From contig MHBE01000011.1 of NCBI GenBank assembly GCA_001803205.1, positions 61,371 through 125,370 of the forward strand: a stretch of DNA of 64,000 nt, read 5' to 3'. Under the pieces are notes generated by a model. The model had not been told where the DNA came from and did not search any database. It was given only the letters and a program-made list of their open reading frames with translations. Origin of the DNA: Lentisphaerae bacterium GWF2_38_69. GTDB taxonomy: Bacteria; Verrucomicrobiota; Lentisphaeria; Victivallales; GWF2-38-69. Below are positions 53,491 through 64,000 of the stretch, in pieces (the stretch's first letter is position 1; each line of letters begins with the position of its first letter). The position numbers were made by a program, and so were the translations under genes.

Positions 53491-54129
53491 TTATTTCTTT
53501 TCAAAACGGTTTTCTGTGCCGTTCAAAAGCCTTATGATATTGGATTTATGTTTAATAATTGCTATCAGGCTCACTAAAGCGACAAAGATCTGAAGCGTGG
53601 CAGATATCGGATAAACTCCTGTCTGTGAAAGGACAGTAGTAGCAATGGAGACTATTACAGCGGCCAATATGCTTGCTAATGAGACATAGCGCGAAATTTT
53701 AAATATAAGAACCCAGAATATCAGGCCAATAAGTACTGCCAGCGGGCTTAAGGCTAGAAGTGCTCCGGCACCAGTCGCTACTCCTTTTCCTCCCTTGAAT
53801 TTAAGGTATATCGGGAAAATGTGTCCCATAAATGAACCTACAACAGCCAATATTATACATATATCTGCTGAAGATGAGCTGAGAACTATATATTTTGGGA
53901 GAATAAAAATAGTTAGGAATGAAGGAAGGAATCCTTTTAGGAAATCGAGAAGAAAGCAGAGTTTGCCCCATTTGCTTCCAACAACTCTGGTGACATTTGT
54001 GGAACCGATATTTTTACTTCCGTGCTCTCTGATGTCTATTTTATTGGCTTTGCCGATAATAAAACCCCATGGAATTGCCCCGAAAAAGTATGCTATAAAA
54101 AATATGGCTAGCATTTCAGTAATCAGCAT
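53491..54129 (-). CDS. plsY: Acyl-phosphate:glycerol-3-phosphate acyltransferase
   Basis: 212 residues, about five membrane segments. It moves an acyl group from acyl phosphate to glycerol-3-phosphate at the start of phospholipid synthesis. Motifs: 'GAIPWGFIIGK', 'DIREHGSKNIGSTNVTRVVG', 'LDFLKGFLPSF', 'GHIFPIYLKFKGGKGVATGAG' match the family's loops. Divergent from cutC. Confidence 0.94.
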   Translation of the reverse strand: MLITEMLAIFFIAYFFGAIPWGFIIGKANKIDIREHGSKNIGSTNVTRVVGSKWGKLCFLLDFLKGFLPSFLTIFILPKYIVLSSSSADICIILAVVGSFMGHIFPIYLKFKGGKGVATGAGALLALSPLAVLIGLIFWVLIFKISRYVSLASILAAVIVSIATTVLSQTGVYPISATLQIFVALVSLIAIIKHKSNIIRLLNGTENRFEKK

Positions 54130-54237
54130 AAAATTGCTCCTTTCTGTCAGATTTAGTGAAAATTTAAATCAATTGCATATGATATTAAGTATAATCTTTT
54201 TTCCCTGAAATTAATAATAAAAATCTAAAAGAAATCT

Positions 54238-54975
54238 ATGAGTAAAAAAATAAATCTTGAAGTATGTGTAGATAATACGGAATCTGTTGATATAGCTAGC
54301 CAGATTGGAGTACAAAGACTTGAGCTCTGCAGTGCTCTTGCTTTGGGAGGATTGACTCCTACTGCTTCGCTTATAAGATATGCCAGAAAAAACAGTACAA
54401 TCTCTTTGCATACGATGATTCGTTTGAGGGCAGGAGATTTTTGTTTTTCTGAGAAAGAAATTGATGCTATGCTTTACGATATAGAAGTTGCGTATGCTAT
54501 GGGGACACATGGAATTGTAATAGGCGTTTTAAAAAGTGACTTCACGATAAATACCAGGGCAGTCGAAAAAATAGTTACTTATGCAAAGAAGCTAAGTCTT
54601 GAAGTTACTTTTCACAGGGCGTTTGATTCTGTTCCGGATATCAGAGAAGCTTTAAGTCTGTTAATTGACCTTAAAGTAAAAAGAATTCTTACTTCTGGCT
54701 CAAAAAATACGGCGATTGAAGGAGTTGAACTTATAAGGCAACTCAATGAGTTTGCGGCAGGAAGAATAGAAATTATGGCCGGAAGTGGAATAAATGCATC
54801 CAATGTTTCAGAAATAATCAACAGAACCGGTATCAAAGACATTCACGCATCGGTGGGGGAGAAGGTAAACAAATTTAAACAAACTTTACTTAAACTAGGC
54901 GCTGAATCTTCAGATTTTAGCTATCAAAGAACAAGTTTAGAAAAACTTACTGCTTTGAAAAGAGCAGTATTATAA
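54238..54975 (+). CDS. cutC: CutC family protein
   Basis: 245 residues, TIM-barrel type. 'LEVCVDNTESVDIASQIGVQRLELCSALALGGLTPTASLI' (in parts), 'TMIRLRAGDFCFSE', 'EVTFHRAFDSVPD' and 'LTSGSKNTAIEG' are characteristic. The copper homeostasis role once assigned is doubtful; the enzyme activity is not known. Convergent with the glycerate kinase gene, five bases apart. Confidence 0.92.
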   Translation: MSKKINLEVCVDNTESVDIASQIGVQRLELCSALALGGLTPTASLIRYARKNSTISLHTMIRLRAGDFCFSEKEIDAMLYDIEVAYAMGTHGIVIGVLKSDFTINTRAVEKIVTYAKKLSLEVTFHRAFDSVPDIREALSLLIDLKVKRILTSGSKNTAIEGVELIRQLNEFAAGRIEIMAGSGINASNVSEIINRTGIKDIHASVGEKVNKFKQTLLKLGAESSDFSYQRTSLEKLTALKRAVL

Positions 54976-54980
54976 TGATA

Positions 54981-56117
54981 TTATTTTAATTTCCTACCTA
55001 TTAATAAAGCTCGAAGAGTTTCTTCCACTCTGTGTTTTAAAAGGACGGAGGCTATTTTCGGATTCAGGATTTCTTCAAGTTTTGCAGGATAGTCCTGGAT
55101 TGAGGAAAGATAATCAATCCCATAGGCATGAAGCCCATATGCATCTTCAGAAAGGGCGCCAGATATAAGGAGGACGCTTTTATTGTATTTTTTAGCCAGT
55201 TTAGCTACACCGAAAGCGACTTTTCCATTAGCTGTCTGAATATCTGTTTTTCCTTCGCCGGTGAAAATGATGTCAGAGTTTTCAATTGCTTTTTCCGCGC
55301 CGATAGTCTTAAGTATGTAATCGACTCCTGAAACAGCTTTTGCATTGAAGAACTGCAGGAATGCATATCCCAAACCACCTGCCGCGCCTGCTCCGTTTTC
55401 AAGAGATTTGTCGAAACCGAAGCTATGTGCTGCAATTTTCGCAAATTGAGCGATTCCTCTGTCAAAAAATTCCAGGTTCTCTTTGAGTACTCCTTTCTGA
55501 GATCCGTAAACATATGTGGCTCCGTTTATCCCAAACAAGGGATTTTTTATATCGCTAAGTATAGTGAATTCTGATTCATAAATGCGTTTATCCACATTGC
55601 TGCTGTCTATAAAGACAATCTTCTGGATATTGAAGAGAACTCCTGTTAATCTTTTCTTTTCAGCGTCAAAGAATCTATAACCGAGTTCTTCAATCAGCCC
55701 CAATCCTGCGTCGTTAGTACCACTTCCGCCAAGACCTATTGCGAATTTCCTATATCCTTTTTCGAGAGCAAATCTGATTTGTTCGCCTAACCCTTTTGTC
55801 GTTTTTAATTCTATATTTTTTCTACTTGATTGAGGAAGGCCTACAGTCTGGGAGCATTCAATAATTGATATGTCATTTAAAAAGCCTAATTTTGATTCGA
55901 CTTTCAACCCTTCGAGATTTGTGAATTTAGAAGAAACCTGGCACCCATTTGTTCCAGGCATTAGCGCATCAAGAGTTCCTTCTCCACCATCAGCTACTAT
56001 AAAACTTTTTATCTCTGATTCGGGGATGACTTTCAAAATAGCTTTAGTCGAAATATTTATAATTTCTTCTGAGGACATACAGCCTTTATAAGAGTCAAAA
56101 GCCAAAACTATATTCAT
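54981..56117 (-). CDS. Glycerate kinase
   Basis: 378 residues of the GarK/GlxK family. It phosphorylates glycerate to 2- or 3-phosphoglycerate. The family starts with 'VLAFDSYKGCMSSEE' and 'VADGGEGTLDAL', then 'GLGGSGTNDAGLGL' and 'GAGAAGGLGYAF', and 'DIIFTGEGKTDIQTANGKV' near residue 280-300. Product regiochemistry cannot be read. A tartronate-semialdehyde-reductase-like gene lies 2.7 kb away, which would supply glycerate. Confidence 0.92.
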   Translation of the reverse strand: MNIVLAFDSYKGCMSSEEIINISTKAILKVIPESEIKSFIVADGGEGTLDALMPGTNGCQVSSKFTNLEGLKVESKLGFLNDISIIECSQTVGLPQSSRKNIELKTTKGLGEQIRFALEKGYRKFAIGLGGSGTNDAGLGLIEELGYRFFDAEKKRLTGVLFNIQKIVFIDSSNVDKRIYESEFTILSDIKNPLFGINGATYVYGSQKGVLKENLEFFDRGIAQFAKIAAHSFGFDKSLENGAGAAGGLGYAFLQFFNAKAVSGVDYILKTIGAEKAIENSDIIFTGEGKTDIQTANGKVAFGVAKLAKKYNKSVLLISGALSEDAYGLHAYGIDYLSSIQDYPAKLEEILNPKIASVLLKHRVEETLRALLIGRKLK

Positions 56118-56235
56118 TAATTAGAAGCCTTTTATATTGTTTTATTAAATATGTTACCAATCTATTGCAGAAGATAAGATAAGTATATCGATCATATCAT
56201 TTCTTTATAGTTTAATATGTGATTAGAAGTTGATT

Positions 56236-56265
56236 TTCAGTTTTATTTACTTATAAGTTTATAAT
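56236..56265 (+). promoter_or_regulatory. Promoter region of pckG
   Basis: A perfect TATAAT at 56260-56265 has TTCAGT 18 bases upstream. An overlapping alternative is TTGATT (56230) with TATAAG after 16 bases. Which one is used cannot be decided. The start codon is 44 bases further. Confidence 0.45.
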
Positions 56266-56309
56266 GAGTTGTGTTTTAAAATCCAAAACAAATTAGCAAA
56301 GGTAATTAC

Positions 56310-58112
56310 ATGATTCCTACTAACAATCAGAAACTCATTAACTGGGTGAAAGATATCCAGGCAATGTGTGCGCCAGATAGTGTTGTTTGGTGCGACGGCA
56401 CAAAAGCTGAATACGATCAGATGATTAAAATTGTAGTCGATGGAAAACTTGCGAAACCTCTTAAAAAGCGCCCAAACAGCTATCTATTCCGTTCAGATGC
56501 CTCTGATGTAGCAAGAGTGGAAAACAGGACATATATCGCATCTAAAAGAAAAGAAGATGCAGGGCCTACCAATAATTGGGTTGATCCTATTGAGCTTAAG
56601 GAAACTATGAAATCTCTTTATACTGGATGTATGAAAGGACGAGTGATGTATGTGATTCCTTTCTCAATGGGGCCGATAGGTTCTCCAATAGCAAAAATTG
56701 GCGTAGAAATAACAGATTCTCCTTATGTCGTTGCAAACATGCATATTATGACAAGAGTAGGGGGTAGGGTTCTTGAAGTTTTAGGGGATAAGGGCGAATT
56801 TATTCCTTGTTTGCATTCAGTGGGAAAGCCTCTTCTTTCCTGTCAGGATGACAATGGCCAGTGGCCCTGCGCTCCTCTCGATAAAAAGTACATATCACAT
56901 TTTCCTGATGATCGCTCTATATGGTCTTATGGTTCAGGTTACGGTGGAAATGCGCTTTTGGGGAAAAAATGCCTGGCTCTTCGTATCGCATCAGCTCAGG
57001 CCAAGGATGAAGGTTGGCTGGCAGAACATATGCTCATTCTCAAGGTGACAAATCCCGAAGGCAAATCTAAATACATAGCTGCAGCTTTTCCTAGTGCTTG
57101 CGGAAAGACTAATCTTGCAATGCTTGTACCGACAATTCCGGGATGGAAAGTTGAAACAGTCGGTGATGATATAGCATGGATGAAATATGGATCTGACGGA
57201 AAGCTCTATGCTATTAATCCTGAAGCAGGTTTCTTTGGAGTAGCTCCTGGTACATCGATGGATTCGAATCCTAATGCAATGCATACCATCGAGAAGAATA
57301 CAATCTTTACTAATGTTGCTTTGACAGAAGATGGTGATGTATGGTGGGAGGGAATAGGGTATGATGCCCCTGGAACGCTAATCGACTGGAATGGTAAAGA
57401 ATGGATTCAAGATAAAGAAAACAAGGGACAGAAACCAGCGGCTCATCCGAATTCGCGTTTCACTACCCCTGCAGCCCAATGTCCTTCAATAGCTTCAAAT
57501 TTTGAAGATCCTGCCGGTGTACCTATTGATGCGATACTTTTTGGCGGGCGCAGGCCTTCTACTATTCCTCTTGTCCATCAGTCTCGCAATTGGAATCATG
57601 GCGTTTTTATGGGATCCATAGTGGGCTCAGAAATAACTGCTGCTGCGTTGGACTTGAAAGCAGGAACTATCCGTAGAGATCCTTTCGCAATGCTTCCTTT
57701 CTGCGGCTACCATATGGGAGACTACTTTGCGCATTGGATTAAAGTTGGAACTAAGTCCACTCCTGATAAGCAGCCTAAATTTTTCTTTGTTAATTGGTTT
57801 AGAAAAACTAAAGAGGGAAAATGGTTATGGCCGGGATATGGAGATAACAGCAGAGTTTTAAAGTGGATATTTGAGCGTTGTGACGGAGTAGGAAAAGCAG
57901 TGGAAACCCCTATTGGCTTTATGCCCACACTTGATGCAATAGACAGGCCAGAATCAGTATCAGCACAGGATATGCAGGAACTGCTCTCTTTAGATAAGGA
58001 TGGATGGAAGAAAGAACTTGCCGATGTAAGAAGCGAGCATTATCCGAAATTTGGCTCGAAACTCCCTAAAGAACTACACGCTCAGCTAGATGATATAGAA
58101 AAGAATCTGTAA
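56310..58112 (+). CDS. pckG: Phosphoenolpyruvate carboxykinase (GTP)
   Basis: 600 residues, the normal length. It interconverts oxaloacetate and PEP with GTP/GDP. '[25 protein letters not shown]' opening (in parts), '[18 protein letters not shown]', '[19 protein letters not shown]', '[13 protein letters not shown]' (P-loop and the GTP-type Cys), and '[13 protein letters not shown]' (metal Asp) identify the GTP class. With malic enzyme and fumarase it can run C4 acids in either direction. Its own terminator follows. Confidence 0.97.
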   Translation: MIPTNNQKLINWVKDIQAMCAPDSVVWCDGTKAEYDQMIKIVVDGKLAKPLKKRPNSYLFRSDASDVARVENRTYIASKRKEDAGPTNNWVDPIELKETMKSLYTGCMKGRVMYVIPFSMGPIGSPIAKIGVEITDSPYVVANMHIMTRVGGRVLEVLGDKGEFIPCLHSVGKPLLSCQDDNGQWPCAPLDKKYISHFPDDRSIWSYGSGYGGNALLGKKCLALRIASAQAKDEGWLAEHMLILKVTNPEGKSKYIAAAFPSACGKTNLAMLVPTIPGWKVETVGDDIAWMKYGSDGKLYAINPEAGFFGVAPGTSMDSNPNAMHTIEKNTIFTNVALTEDGDVWWEGIGYDAPGTLIDWNGKEWIQDKENKGQKPAAHPNSRFTTPAAQCPSIASNFEDPAGVPIDAILFGGRRPSTIPLVHQSRNWNHGVFMGSIVGSEITAAALDLKAGTIRRDPFAMLPFCGYHMGDYFAHWIKVGTKSTPDKQPKFFFVNWFRKTKEGKWLWPGYGDNSRVLKWIFERCDGVGKAVETPIGFMPTLDAIDRPESVSAQDMQELLSLDKDGWKKELADVRSEHYPKFGSKLPKELHAQLDDIEKNL

Positions 58113-58127
58113 AGGAAGATCAGGACA

Positions 58128-58160
58128 AAACCCGGCTTTTTTAACCGCCGGGTTTTTATC
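58128..58160 (+). terminator. Rho-independent terminator after pckG
   Basis: Nine-base perfect stem AAACCCGGC/GCCGGGTTT with a ten-base loop, followed by T. It overlaps the 3' end of the convergent DedA gene by two bases. Confidence 0.85.
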
Positions 58161-58827
58161 AGATATCTTTATTCTTTATAAGTTTTTTTGCAATCTTGTC
58201 GCGTTTCTTATAGAGAAATAAACCGAGCTTTTTGGATATCATATGAAAGGCTATTATTAGGACTACAAGGACTCCCAGAGCTATATAAATTCCTTCTTTC
58301 ATCTGTTTCATATACTCTTCAAGAACAGGTATATTGGAACCGAAAAAGTAACCAACAAGTATCCACACTGGAACTGAGATAAACGCAGCGAAACTGTCAA
58401 TGAGGAAAAACTTTATGAAGGATTTCCTAAAGACACCCATTGAAAAATAGATTGGAGTTCTGAGGCCAGGCATAAAACGCGCAAAAAATATCATATAACT
58501 TCCATATTTTCTTGAAACTATTTTTGCTCTTGCCAGGTTTCTTCTTCTTAAAATTTTTGAAATGATTTTTGTTTTCAGGAGGCTTTTTCCCCAGTATCTG
58601 CCAGCTACATAAGCTATGCAATCGCCGACTAGTACGCCTGACATTCCGACAAGTATTGTTTTCCAAATGCTTGTAACATGGTATGAGACCAGAATACCGC
58701 TGACAGTCAGTGTTATGTCTTCAGGAATAGGAAGACCAAGTCCGCAGGCAAGAAGTACAAGGAAAACTACAAGATAGCTGTAAGATTCATAAGGGAGAAT
58801 CAGTTGAAATAAGCTGGATAGCATCAA
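58159..58827 (-). CDS. DedA family membrane protein
   Basis: 222 residues with about five hydrophobic segments. 'GLGLPIPEDITLTVSGIL', 'GVLVGDCIAYVAGRYWG' and 'FFARFMPGLRTPIYFSMG' are the DedA signatures (E-x-x-x-P, R-x-x-P-x-x-R). DedA proteins flip undecaprenyl phosphate or phospholipids in the inner membrane. It overlaps the upstream dehydrogenase gene by four bases. Confidence 0.92.
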   Translation of the reverse strand: MMLSSLFQLILPYESYSYLVVFLVLLACGLGLPIPEDITLTVSGILVSYHVTSIWKTILVGMSGVLVGDCIAYVAGRYWGKSLLKTKIISKILRRRNLARAKIVSRKYGSYMIFFARFMPGLRTPIYFSMGVFRKSFIKFFLIDSFAAFISVPVWILVGYFFGSNIPVLEEYMKQMKEGIYIALGVLVVLIIAFHMISKKLGLFLYKKRDKIAKKLIKNKDI

Positions 58828-59705
58828 TCTCCTTTTACGCTGTTAATGTGTGAAAGAGCCTTATAAAGCGCTTGAGTGCCAAGGTTTTCCAAGCCTATTG
58901 CGGAGGCAGAAATATAAAGCTGGTTAGCCAGAGCAAGACCAGGAAGAGAAAGGTTCATTCTGCGGGCTTCTTCTAGAGCTATTCCCATATCTTTAATAAA
59001 ATGTTTTATAAAGAAACCAGGGTCAAAATTTTTATTTATTATCCTTCTTCCGAGATTGTTTAATGAAAAAGAGGCAGCAGCTCCCTGTCCAATTATATCA
59101 ACTAACTTATTTTGATCCAATCCTGCTTTTTGTGCATATAAAAGTCCTTCTACAACACCCACCATAGTTGATGCTATAACTATTTGGTTTGACATTTTAG
59201 TATGCTGTCCTTTTCCGGGACCGCCCATAAGGGCAATATTCTTGCCCAGAAGCTTGAATAGAGGCAGGATTTTATTAAAGGTTTCTTCATCACCGCCTAC
59301 CATTATGCTTAAAGTTGCTTCCTTTGCTCCAATATCTCCACCTGAGACAGGGGCATCAAGAGACCCAATATTTTTATTTTTGGCTTCCTTATAAATTTTT
59401 TCAGCAAGAGCAGGAGTAGAAGTGGTCATATCTATTATGTTAGAACCATGTCTGGCTCCCGCTAGAACTCCATTGTCGCCGAGGTAAATATCTTTCACAT
59501 CTGCAGGGTAGCCTACTATAGAAAATATAATATCTGAATTGTTAGACACTTCAGCAGGAGATGAACATACTTTTGCTCCTAAAGAGGCAAGGAATTGAGT
59601 TTTGGATTCAGTTCTGTTATAAACAAAGGCATTATATCCTTTTTTAATAAGGTGAGCGCACATTGAGTTACCCATGACTCCTGTTCCAATCCAACCAATC
59701 TTCAT
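58824..59705 (-). CDS. Beta-hydroxyacid dehydrogenase (tartronate semialdehyde reductase/3-HIBADH family)
   Basis: 293 residues. Rossmann start 'IGWIGTGVMGNSMCAHLIKKGY', then 'DAPVSGGDIGAKEATLSIMVGG' and the catalytic Lys in 'GKGQHTKMSNQI' (about 170). Members reduce tartronate semialdehyde to glycerate, or act on 3-hydroxyisobutyrate or succinic semialdehyde. The glycerate kinase nearby favours the first, but this is inference. Translationally coupled to dedA by a four-base overlap. Confidence 0.85.
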   Translation of the reverse strand: MKIGWIGTGVMGNSMCAHLIKKGYNAFVYNRTESKTQFLASLGAKVCSSPAEVSNNSDIIFSIVGYPADVKDIYLGDNGVLAGARHGSNIIDMTTSTPALAEKIYKEAKNKNIGSLDAPVSGGDIGAKEATLSIMVGGDEETFNKILPLFKLLGKNIALMGGPGKGQHTKMSNQIVIASTMVGVVEGLLYAQKAGLDQNKLVDIIGQGAAASFSLNNLGRRIINKNFDPGFFIKHFIKDMGIALEEARRMNLSLPGLALANQLYISASAIGLENLGTQALYKALSHINSVKGD

Positions 59706-59740
59706 AGTTTCACCTTGGTCAAAAGTATTATAAAGTAATT

Positions 59741-60835
59741 TTAAAAAGTTTTACCAATAAGTTCTGATAGAGATCTTTCGCTGTCAGCTTTCATTATTTC
59801 CTGAAAGAGGTCTTCCATTTGACCATCCATAATAGCAGGAATATTGAAAACTGATATAGAGAAACGGTGATCTGTGATCCTGTTTTGAGGAAAATTATAA
59901 GTTCTTATTCTTTCACTCCTGTCACCGGTACCTATTTGCTTTCTCTTGGAATCAGCATGCTTGCTAGCTTCTTCCTGTTGTTTTGTCTCCAGAAGCCTGG
60001 CTCTAAGTATGCGAAGAGCCGTAGCTTTATTTCTATGTTGAGACTTTTCCTGCTGAGAAGCAACACTTACTCCAGTAGGAATATGTGTAACTCTTACGGC
60101 CGAATCAGTCCTATTAACATTCTGACCGCCTGGGCCGGATGATCTGAAATAATCAAAACGCAGATCGTCCGGTTTAATATCTATTTCAACTTCTTCTGCT
60201 TCAGGCAGGACTGCAACTGTAATAGTGGATGTATGAATTCTTCCTCCAGCTTCCGTAAGAGGTATTCTTTGTACTCTATGAACACCGCTTTCGTATTTCA
60301 GATAAGAATAAATACGGTCGCCTGTTATAGAAAAGATTACTTCCTTTATTCCTCCTACAGCGTTACTGGTAAAGTCAAGAAGCTCATGTTTCCATCCTTT
60401 TATTTCAGCAAATCTGCAGTATGCCCTGTAAAGTTCACCTGCAAAAAGACCTGCTTCATCTCCTCCGGCAGCAGGCCTCATTTCCACAATTATATCGCGG
60501 TTATCGTTAGGATCTGGTGGCATAAGAAAAATTTTGACTTTATTTTCAAGAACTGAAACTTCTTTTTGGAGTAATTCGAGGTCAATTGCAACCATCTGCT
60601 TCATCTCTTCGTCCTCTTCAGTCTGCAGGATATTTTTGTTTTCTTCAATTTGTTTGAGAACAGCTATCCATCTGTCGAATGTAGAAAGTAGTTCAATAAG
60701 TCTTTGTCTTTCACGGGAAACTTCTTTATATTCAATTTGTTTCGTGAATATATCTGGTTCAGTAAGTCTTCTCTCCAGGATTTCAAATCTTTCTTTCAAG
60801 GATACAATATGATTGGATATGTCTGACGGGATCAT
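59741..60835 (-). CDS. prfA: Peptide chain release factor 1
   Basis: 364 residues. It reads UAA and UAG. The stop-codon tripeptide is PLT (family PxT) in 'RVQRIPLTEAGGRIHTSTITVAV', which separates RF1 from RF2 (SPF), and GGQ is in 'RSSGPGGQNVNRTDS'. Gln is the residue methylated by PrmC, whose gene, often next to prfA, is absent. It follows rpmE on the same strand, the common order. Confidence 0.96.
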   Translation of the reverse strand: MIPSDISNHIVSLKERFEILERRLTEPDIFTKQIEYKEVSRERQRLIELLSTFDRWIAVLKQIEENKNILQTEEDEEMKQMVAIDLELLQKEVSVLENKVKIFLMPPDPNDNRDIIVEMRPAAGGDEAGLFAGELYRAYCRFAEIKGWKHELLDFTSNAVGGIKEVIFSITGDRIYSYLKYESGVHRVQRIPLTEAGGRIHTSTITVAVLPEAEEVEIDIKPDDLRFDYFRSSGPGGQNVNRTDSAVRVTHIPTGVSVASQQEKSQHRNKATALRILRARLLETKQQEEASKHADSKRKQIGTGDRSERIRTYNFPQNRITDHRFSISVFNIPAIMDGQMEDLFQEIMKADSERSLSELIGKTF

Positions 60836-60859
60836 TTTCTGAGAATTGGACTTTTTCGA

Positions 60860-60895
60860 GTATAAAAATTATACGGATTCAAAATTGAATCCGTA
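60860..60895 (-). terminator. Hairpin between rpmE and prfA
   Basis: Ten-base perfect stem TACGGATTCA/TGAATCCGTA with a short loop, followed on the minus strand by ATAATTTTT. It could stop part of the rpmE transcripts before prfA. Confidence 0.65.
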
Positions 60896-60917
60896 AAAGA
60901 AGCTAATTAGCTGTGTG

Positions 60918-61118
60918 TTATTTAATTCCGTAACGCTTGCGGAATTTTTCCACGCGACCGGCAGTGTCAACAAGTTTCTGCTGTCCGGTAAAAAACGGAT
61001 GGCAAGCTGAGCAGATACCGAGCTTCTGGTCAGGGATAGTAGATTTTACTTCCCAAACTTTACCACAGGCACATGAAACCTTTGCATCTGTGTATTTTGG
61101 ATGAATGTCTTTTTTCAT
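60918..61118 (-). CDS. rpmE: Ribosomal protein bL31, zinc-binding form
   Basis: 66 residues. '[24 protein letters not shown]' (in parts) with Cys16 and Cys18, then '[26 protein letters not shown]', with Cys36 and Cys39, form the zinc site of the C+ paralogue. A zinc-free form, if any, is not in the window. Confidence 0.96.
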   Translation of the reverse strand: MKKDIHPKYTDAKVSCACGKVWEVKSTIPDQKLGICSACHPFFTGQQKLVDTAGRVEKFRKRYGIK

Positions 61119-61255
61119 TTTTGTAACTCCATTGTATGTAAATTGAAATTATACGCAAAAAAGAAGTATCAAATTAGTACTCACAAGAGAAAAATCAAGA
61201 AAGTATTAGATTGAGAATGCTAAATTTATGAAAAACAGCTGAATGTAACAGGTTT

Positions 61256-62533
<1,278 letters not shown>

Positions 62534-62723
62534 TTAATTAATTTAATTAAAATGTCAAAGATAATAGAAAAACAGTATTATTCAGAATTAAATTATATCC
62601 ACTTAGAGAATCTAAATCAACAACTCTATTGGCTAATAACCGATTTCTTGGAATAAGTTAATTCTTATGATATTATTCAGAATATTCTTTAAGTAATTGA
62701 AATATATCAAAAAAGTGCGCTTG

Positions 62724-63635
62724 ATGAAGAGAAAAAAGAAAAACCCTATTATTGAAAATCTTGAATATTTTTCGTTGCTTCTATTTATTGAACTAGTTAG
62801 AGTCATGAATAGAAAGTTAGTTTATTTTCTAGCGGAATTTATAGGTAAATTGTTTTTTATTTTAGACAAACGACACAGAACAAGAGCTATCGAGCATATT
62901 ATCCATGCAGGAGTAGCAGAAGACAAAGTATCTGCTATAAGAATAGCAAGAGCAAGTTTCGTGCATCTAGTCAAGGTTGGCGTGGATGTAATTAAATTGG
63001 ATCAATTTATAAACGCTGAAAACCTTCGATCCCATTTTAAAGTCCGGTTTGAAAGTAAAGAAACTGAAGAAGCTACCTGGAATTCTGAGTCCTATGTTTT
63101 TGTTGGCGCTCATTACGGCAATTGGGAAATATCAGGATTGGCGGTTTCAGTAGGAGTTAGACCTATTCTCAGCATAATGAGGCCTTTTGATAATAAAAAA
63201 ATAGGAGAATATTTTACATCAAGGAGAAAAATGTTCAGGCAGGAAATCTGTTTACAAAAAAATGCTTTGAAACATTCTATGGCAGCTATAAGAAAAGGGA
63301 GAGCAGTTGGAATAATAGCTGATCAGCATGCAGGAGAGCACGGAACATTAACTACATTCTTCGGTCACCCAGCCAGTACGCATAAAACTCCGGCTGTTCT
63401 TCATTTGAAAACAGGCGCTACTCTTATATTCGGTGCTGCCAGGAGACTTGATGATAACTTTAATTACGAATTTGCGGTATATGGACCATTTAAACTTGAG
63501 AATCCTTCAGGAGATAGAGAAAAAGACATTCTAACACTTACTCAAAAATATACATCTGCCATAGAAAAAGAAATAAGAAGAGACCCCACTCAGTGGCTCT
63601 GGAGCCACAGACGCTGGCTCGATATTAATAGATAG
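62724..63635 (+). CDS. Lysophospholipid/lipid A acyltransferase (LpxL/HtrB family)
   Basis: 303 residues from ATG 62724. A TTG at 62697 would add nine residues and neither has a clear ribosome-binding site. The membrane stretch (about 10-40) is followed by the catalytic 'GAHYGNWEISGL' (H-x4-E), 'IMRPFDNKKIGEYF' and 'IIADQHAGEHGTLTTFFG', and the C-terminal 'DPTQWLWSHRRW'. LpxL-type enzymes add secondary acyl chains to lipid A, so its presence supports an outer membrane with lipopolysaccharide. The acyl donor specificity is unknown. Confidence 0.88.
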   Translation: MKRKKKNPIIENLEYFSLLLFIELVRVMNRKLVYFLAEFIGKLFFILDKRHRTRAIEHIIHAGVAEDKVSAIRIARASFVHLVKVGVDVIKLDQFINAENLRSHFKVRFESKETEEATWNSESYVFVGAHYGNWEISGLAVSVGVRPILSIMRPFDNKKIGEYFTSRRKMFRQEICLQKNALKHSMAAIRKGRAVGIIADQHAGEHGTLTTFFGHPASTHKTPAVLHLKTGATLIFGAARRLDDNFNYEFAVYGPFKLENPSGDREKDILTLTQKYTSAIEKEIRRDPTQWLWSHRRWLDINR

Positions 63636-63657
63636 TGACAAAAAAAATGGTCATAAT

Positions 63658-64000
63658 TTACGAGAAGTATTCTACTCCTGATTCGAAGATTCGCTGGTTC
63701 ATGGCAGCTATATCGTAAATATTTTTGTAAAGACCTTTTCCGATTCTTTCCGAGTGTCCCATTTTTCCAAAAACTCTACCGTCAGGGCTGCTTATTCCCT
63801 CAATTGCAAAATATGATCCGTTAGGATTGTAGAGAGGCGAGGTTGTCACAATTCCTTCAGGCGAACAGTAGTGCGTTGCTATCTGGCCTTTTTTCTGCAT
63901 TTCAATAAAAGTTTCGGCTCTGAACTTGTTTGCCACAGTATATGGAATGAGCTTCAACTTCCCCTGAAGCTTACAGAACTGGATTTTTCACCCAGAGAAA
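63658..64000 (-). pseudogene. purL: C-terminal part of phosphoribosylformylglycinamidine synthase, frame broken near the right edge
   Basis: On the minus strand about 100 codons match the glutaminase end of long PurL: 'GQIATHYCSPEG', 'YNPNGSYFAIEGISSPDGRVFGKMGHSERIG', and 'QRIFESGVEYF'. The conserved GHSER with the catalytic His is intact. Upstream, the frame meets TGA at 63988-63990, and the other two frames also have stops within the last 50 bases, though one of them gives 'LWVKNPVL' then a stop then 'ASGEVEAHSI', similar to the expected preceding text. The family block HGEGRF is replaced by 'TVANKF'. The gene is either decayed or has a sequencing error. Confidence 0.55.

Noticed and set aside
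62573..62683. TATTATTCAGAAT found twice between purA and the acyltransferase gene
   Set aside because: Short and AT-rich, so chance is likely in this composition; no further copies were noticed.
63958..63990. Programmed frameshift in purL
   Set aside because: No slippery site is seen near the frame change, and purL is not known to need one. A decayed gene or error is simpler.

Overview
The window is a 64 kb piece of an AT-rich bacterial chromosome carrying mostly housekeeping genes. The cell appears diderm: there is a LpxL/HtrB-type acyltransferase, a BamE-like lipoprotein, an ABC-transport auxiliary lipoprotein, several lipobox proteins and a YidC with a large periplasmic domain. The standard code is used, with TAA, TAG and TGA all acting as stops. 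The phylum cannot be fixed from this sequence. Gene content would suit an anaerobic PVC/Lentisphaerae-like or candidate-phylum bacterium, but that is a guess.

Layout. 1-8.5 kb: tail-less ABC-F ATPase at the left edge, a small lipoprotein, a DUF362 protein, a secreted GH32 fructosidase, a coiled-coil membrane protein, then serine synthesis (serA, serC) with a DUF1015 gene. 8.5-16.2 kb: a secreted 5'-nucleotidase followed by an accessory stretch. That stretch holds a TPR/DUF1186/SEC-C gene split by one in-frame TAA, a KilA-N gene with an internal deletion, a DUF4065-like/DUF488 fusion overlapping an unrecognised gene, and an AbiGi-like gene. NamZ and the remnant of a bcp-type peroxiredoxin gene follow. 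16.2-27.4 kb: Bcr/CflA exporter, CBS/DRTGG Mn-pyrophosphatase, glutamine synthetase, malic enzyme, fumarase, dUTPase, STAS protein, phosphoesterase, BamE, guanylate kinase. 27.4-38.9 kb: tRNA-Lys, rpmB, valS, an amino acid permease, tRNA-Pro, the khpB-yidC-yidD-rnpA-rpmH cluster, two small membrane genes, mraY, hpt and a lipoprotein.

39-52 kb is a run of translation and division genes on the plus strand: rpsP-khpA-trmD-rplS-rnhB-thrS-infC-rpmI-rplT-pheS-pheT, then mraZ-rsmH-ftsL-ftsI. rimM is absent from its usual place and the division cluster stops after ftsI, with mraY about 12 kb away. 52-64 kb: YihY, plsY, cutC, glycerate kinase, GTP-dependent PEP carboxykinase, DedA, a beta-hydroxyacid dehydrogenase, prfA, rpmE, purA, a lipid A-type acyltransferase, and a purL C-terminus whose reading frame is not open to the right edge.

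Metabolically, malic enzyme, fumarase and PEP carboxykinase point to C4/C3 interconversion, and glycerate kinase plus a tartronate-semialdehyde-reductase-like enzyme to glycerate use. The part most likely to hold something undescribed is 10.3-14.9 kb, where a probable defence or stress cassette sits beside decayed genes.
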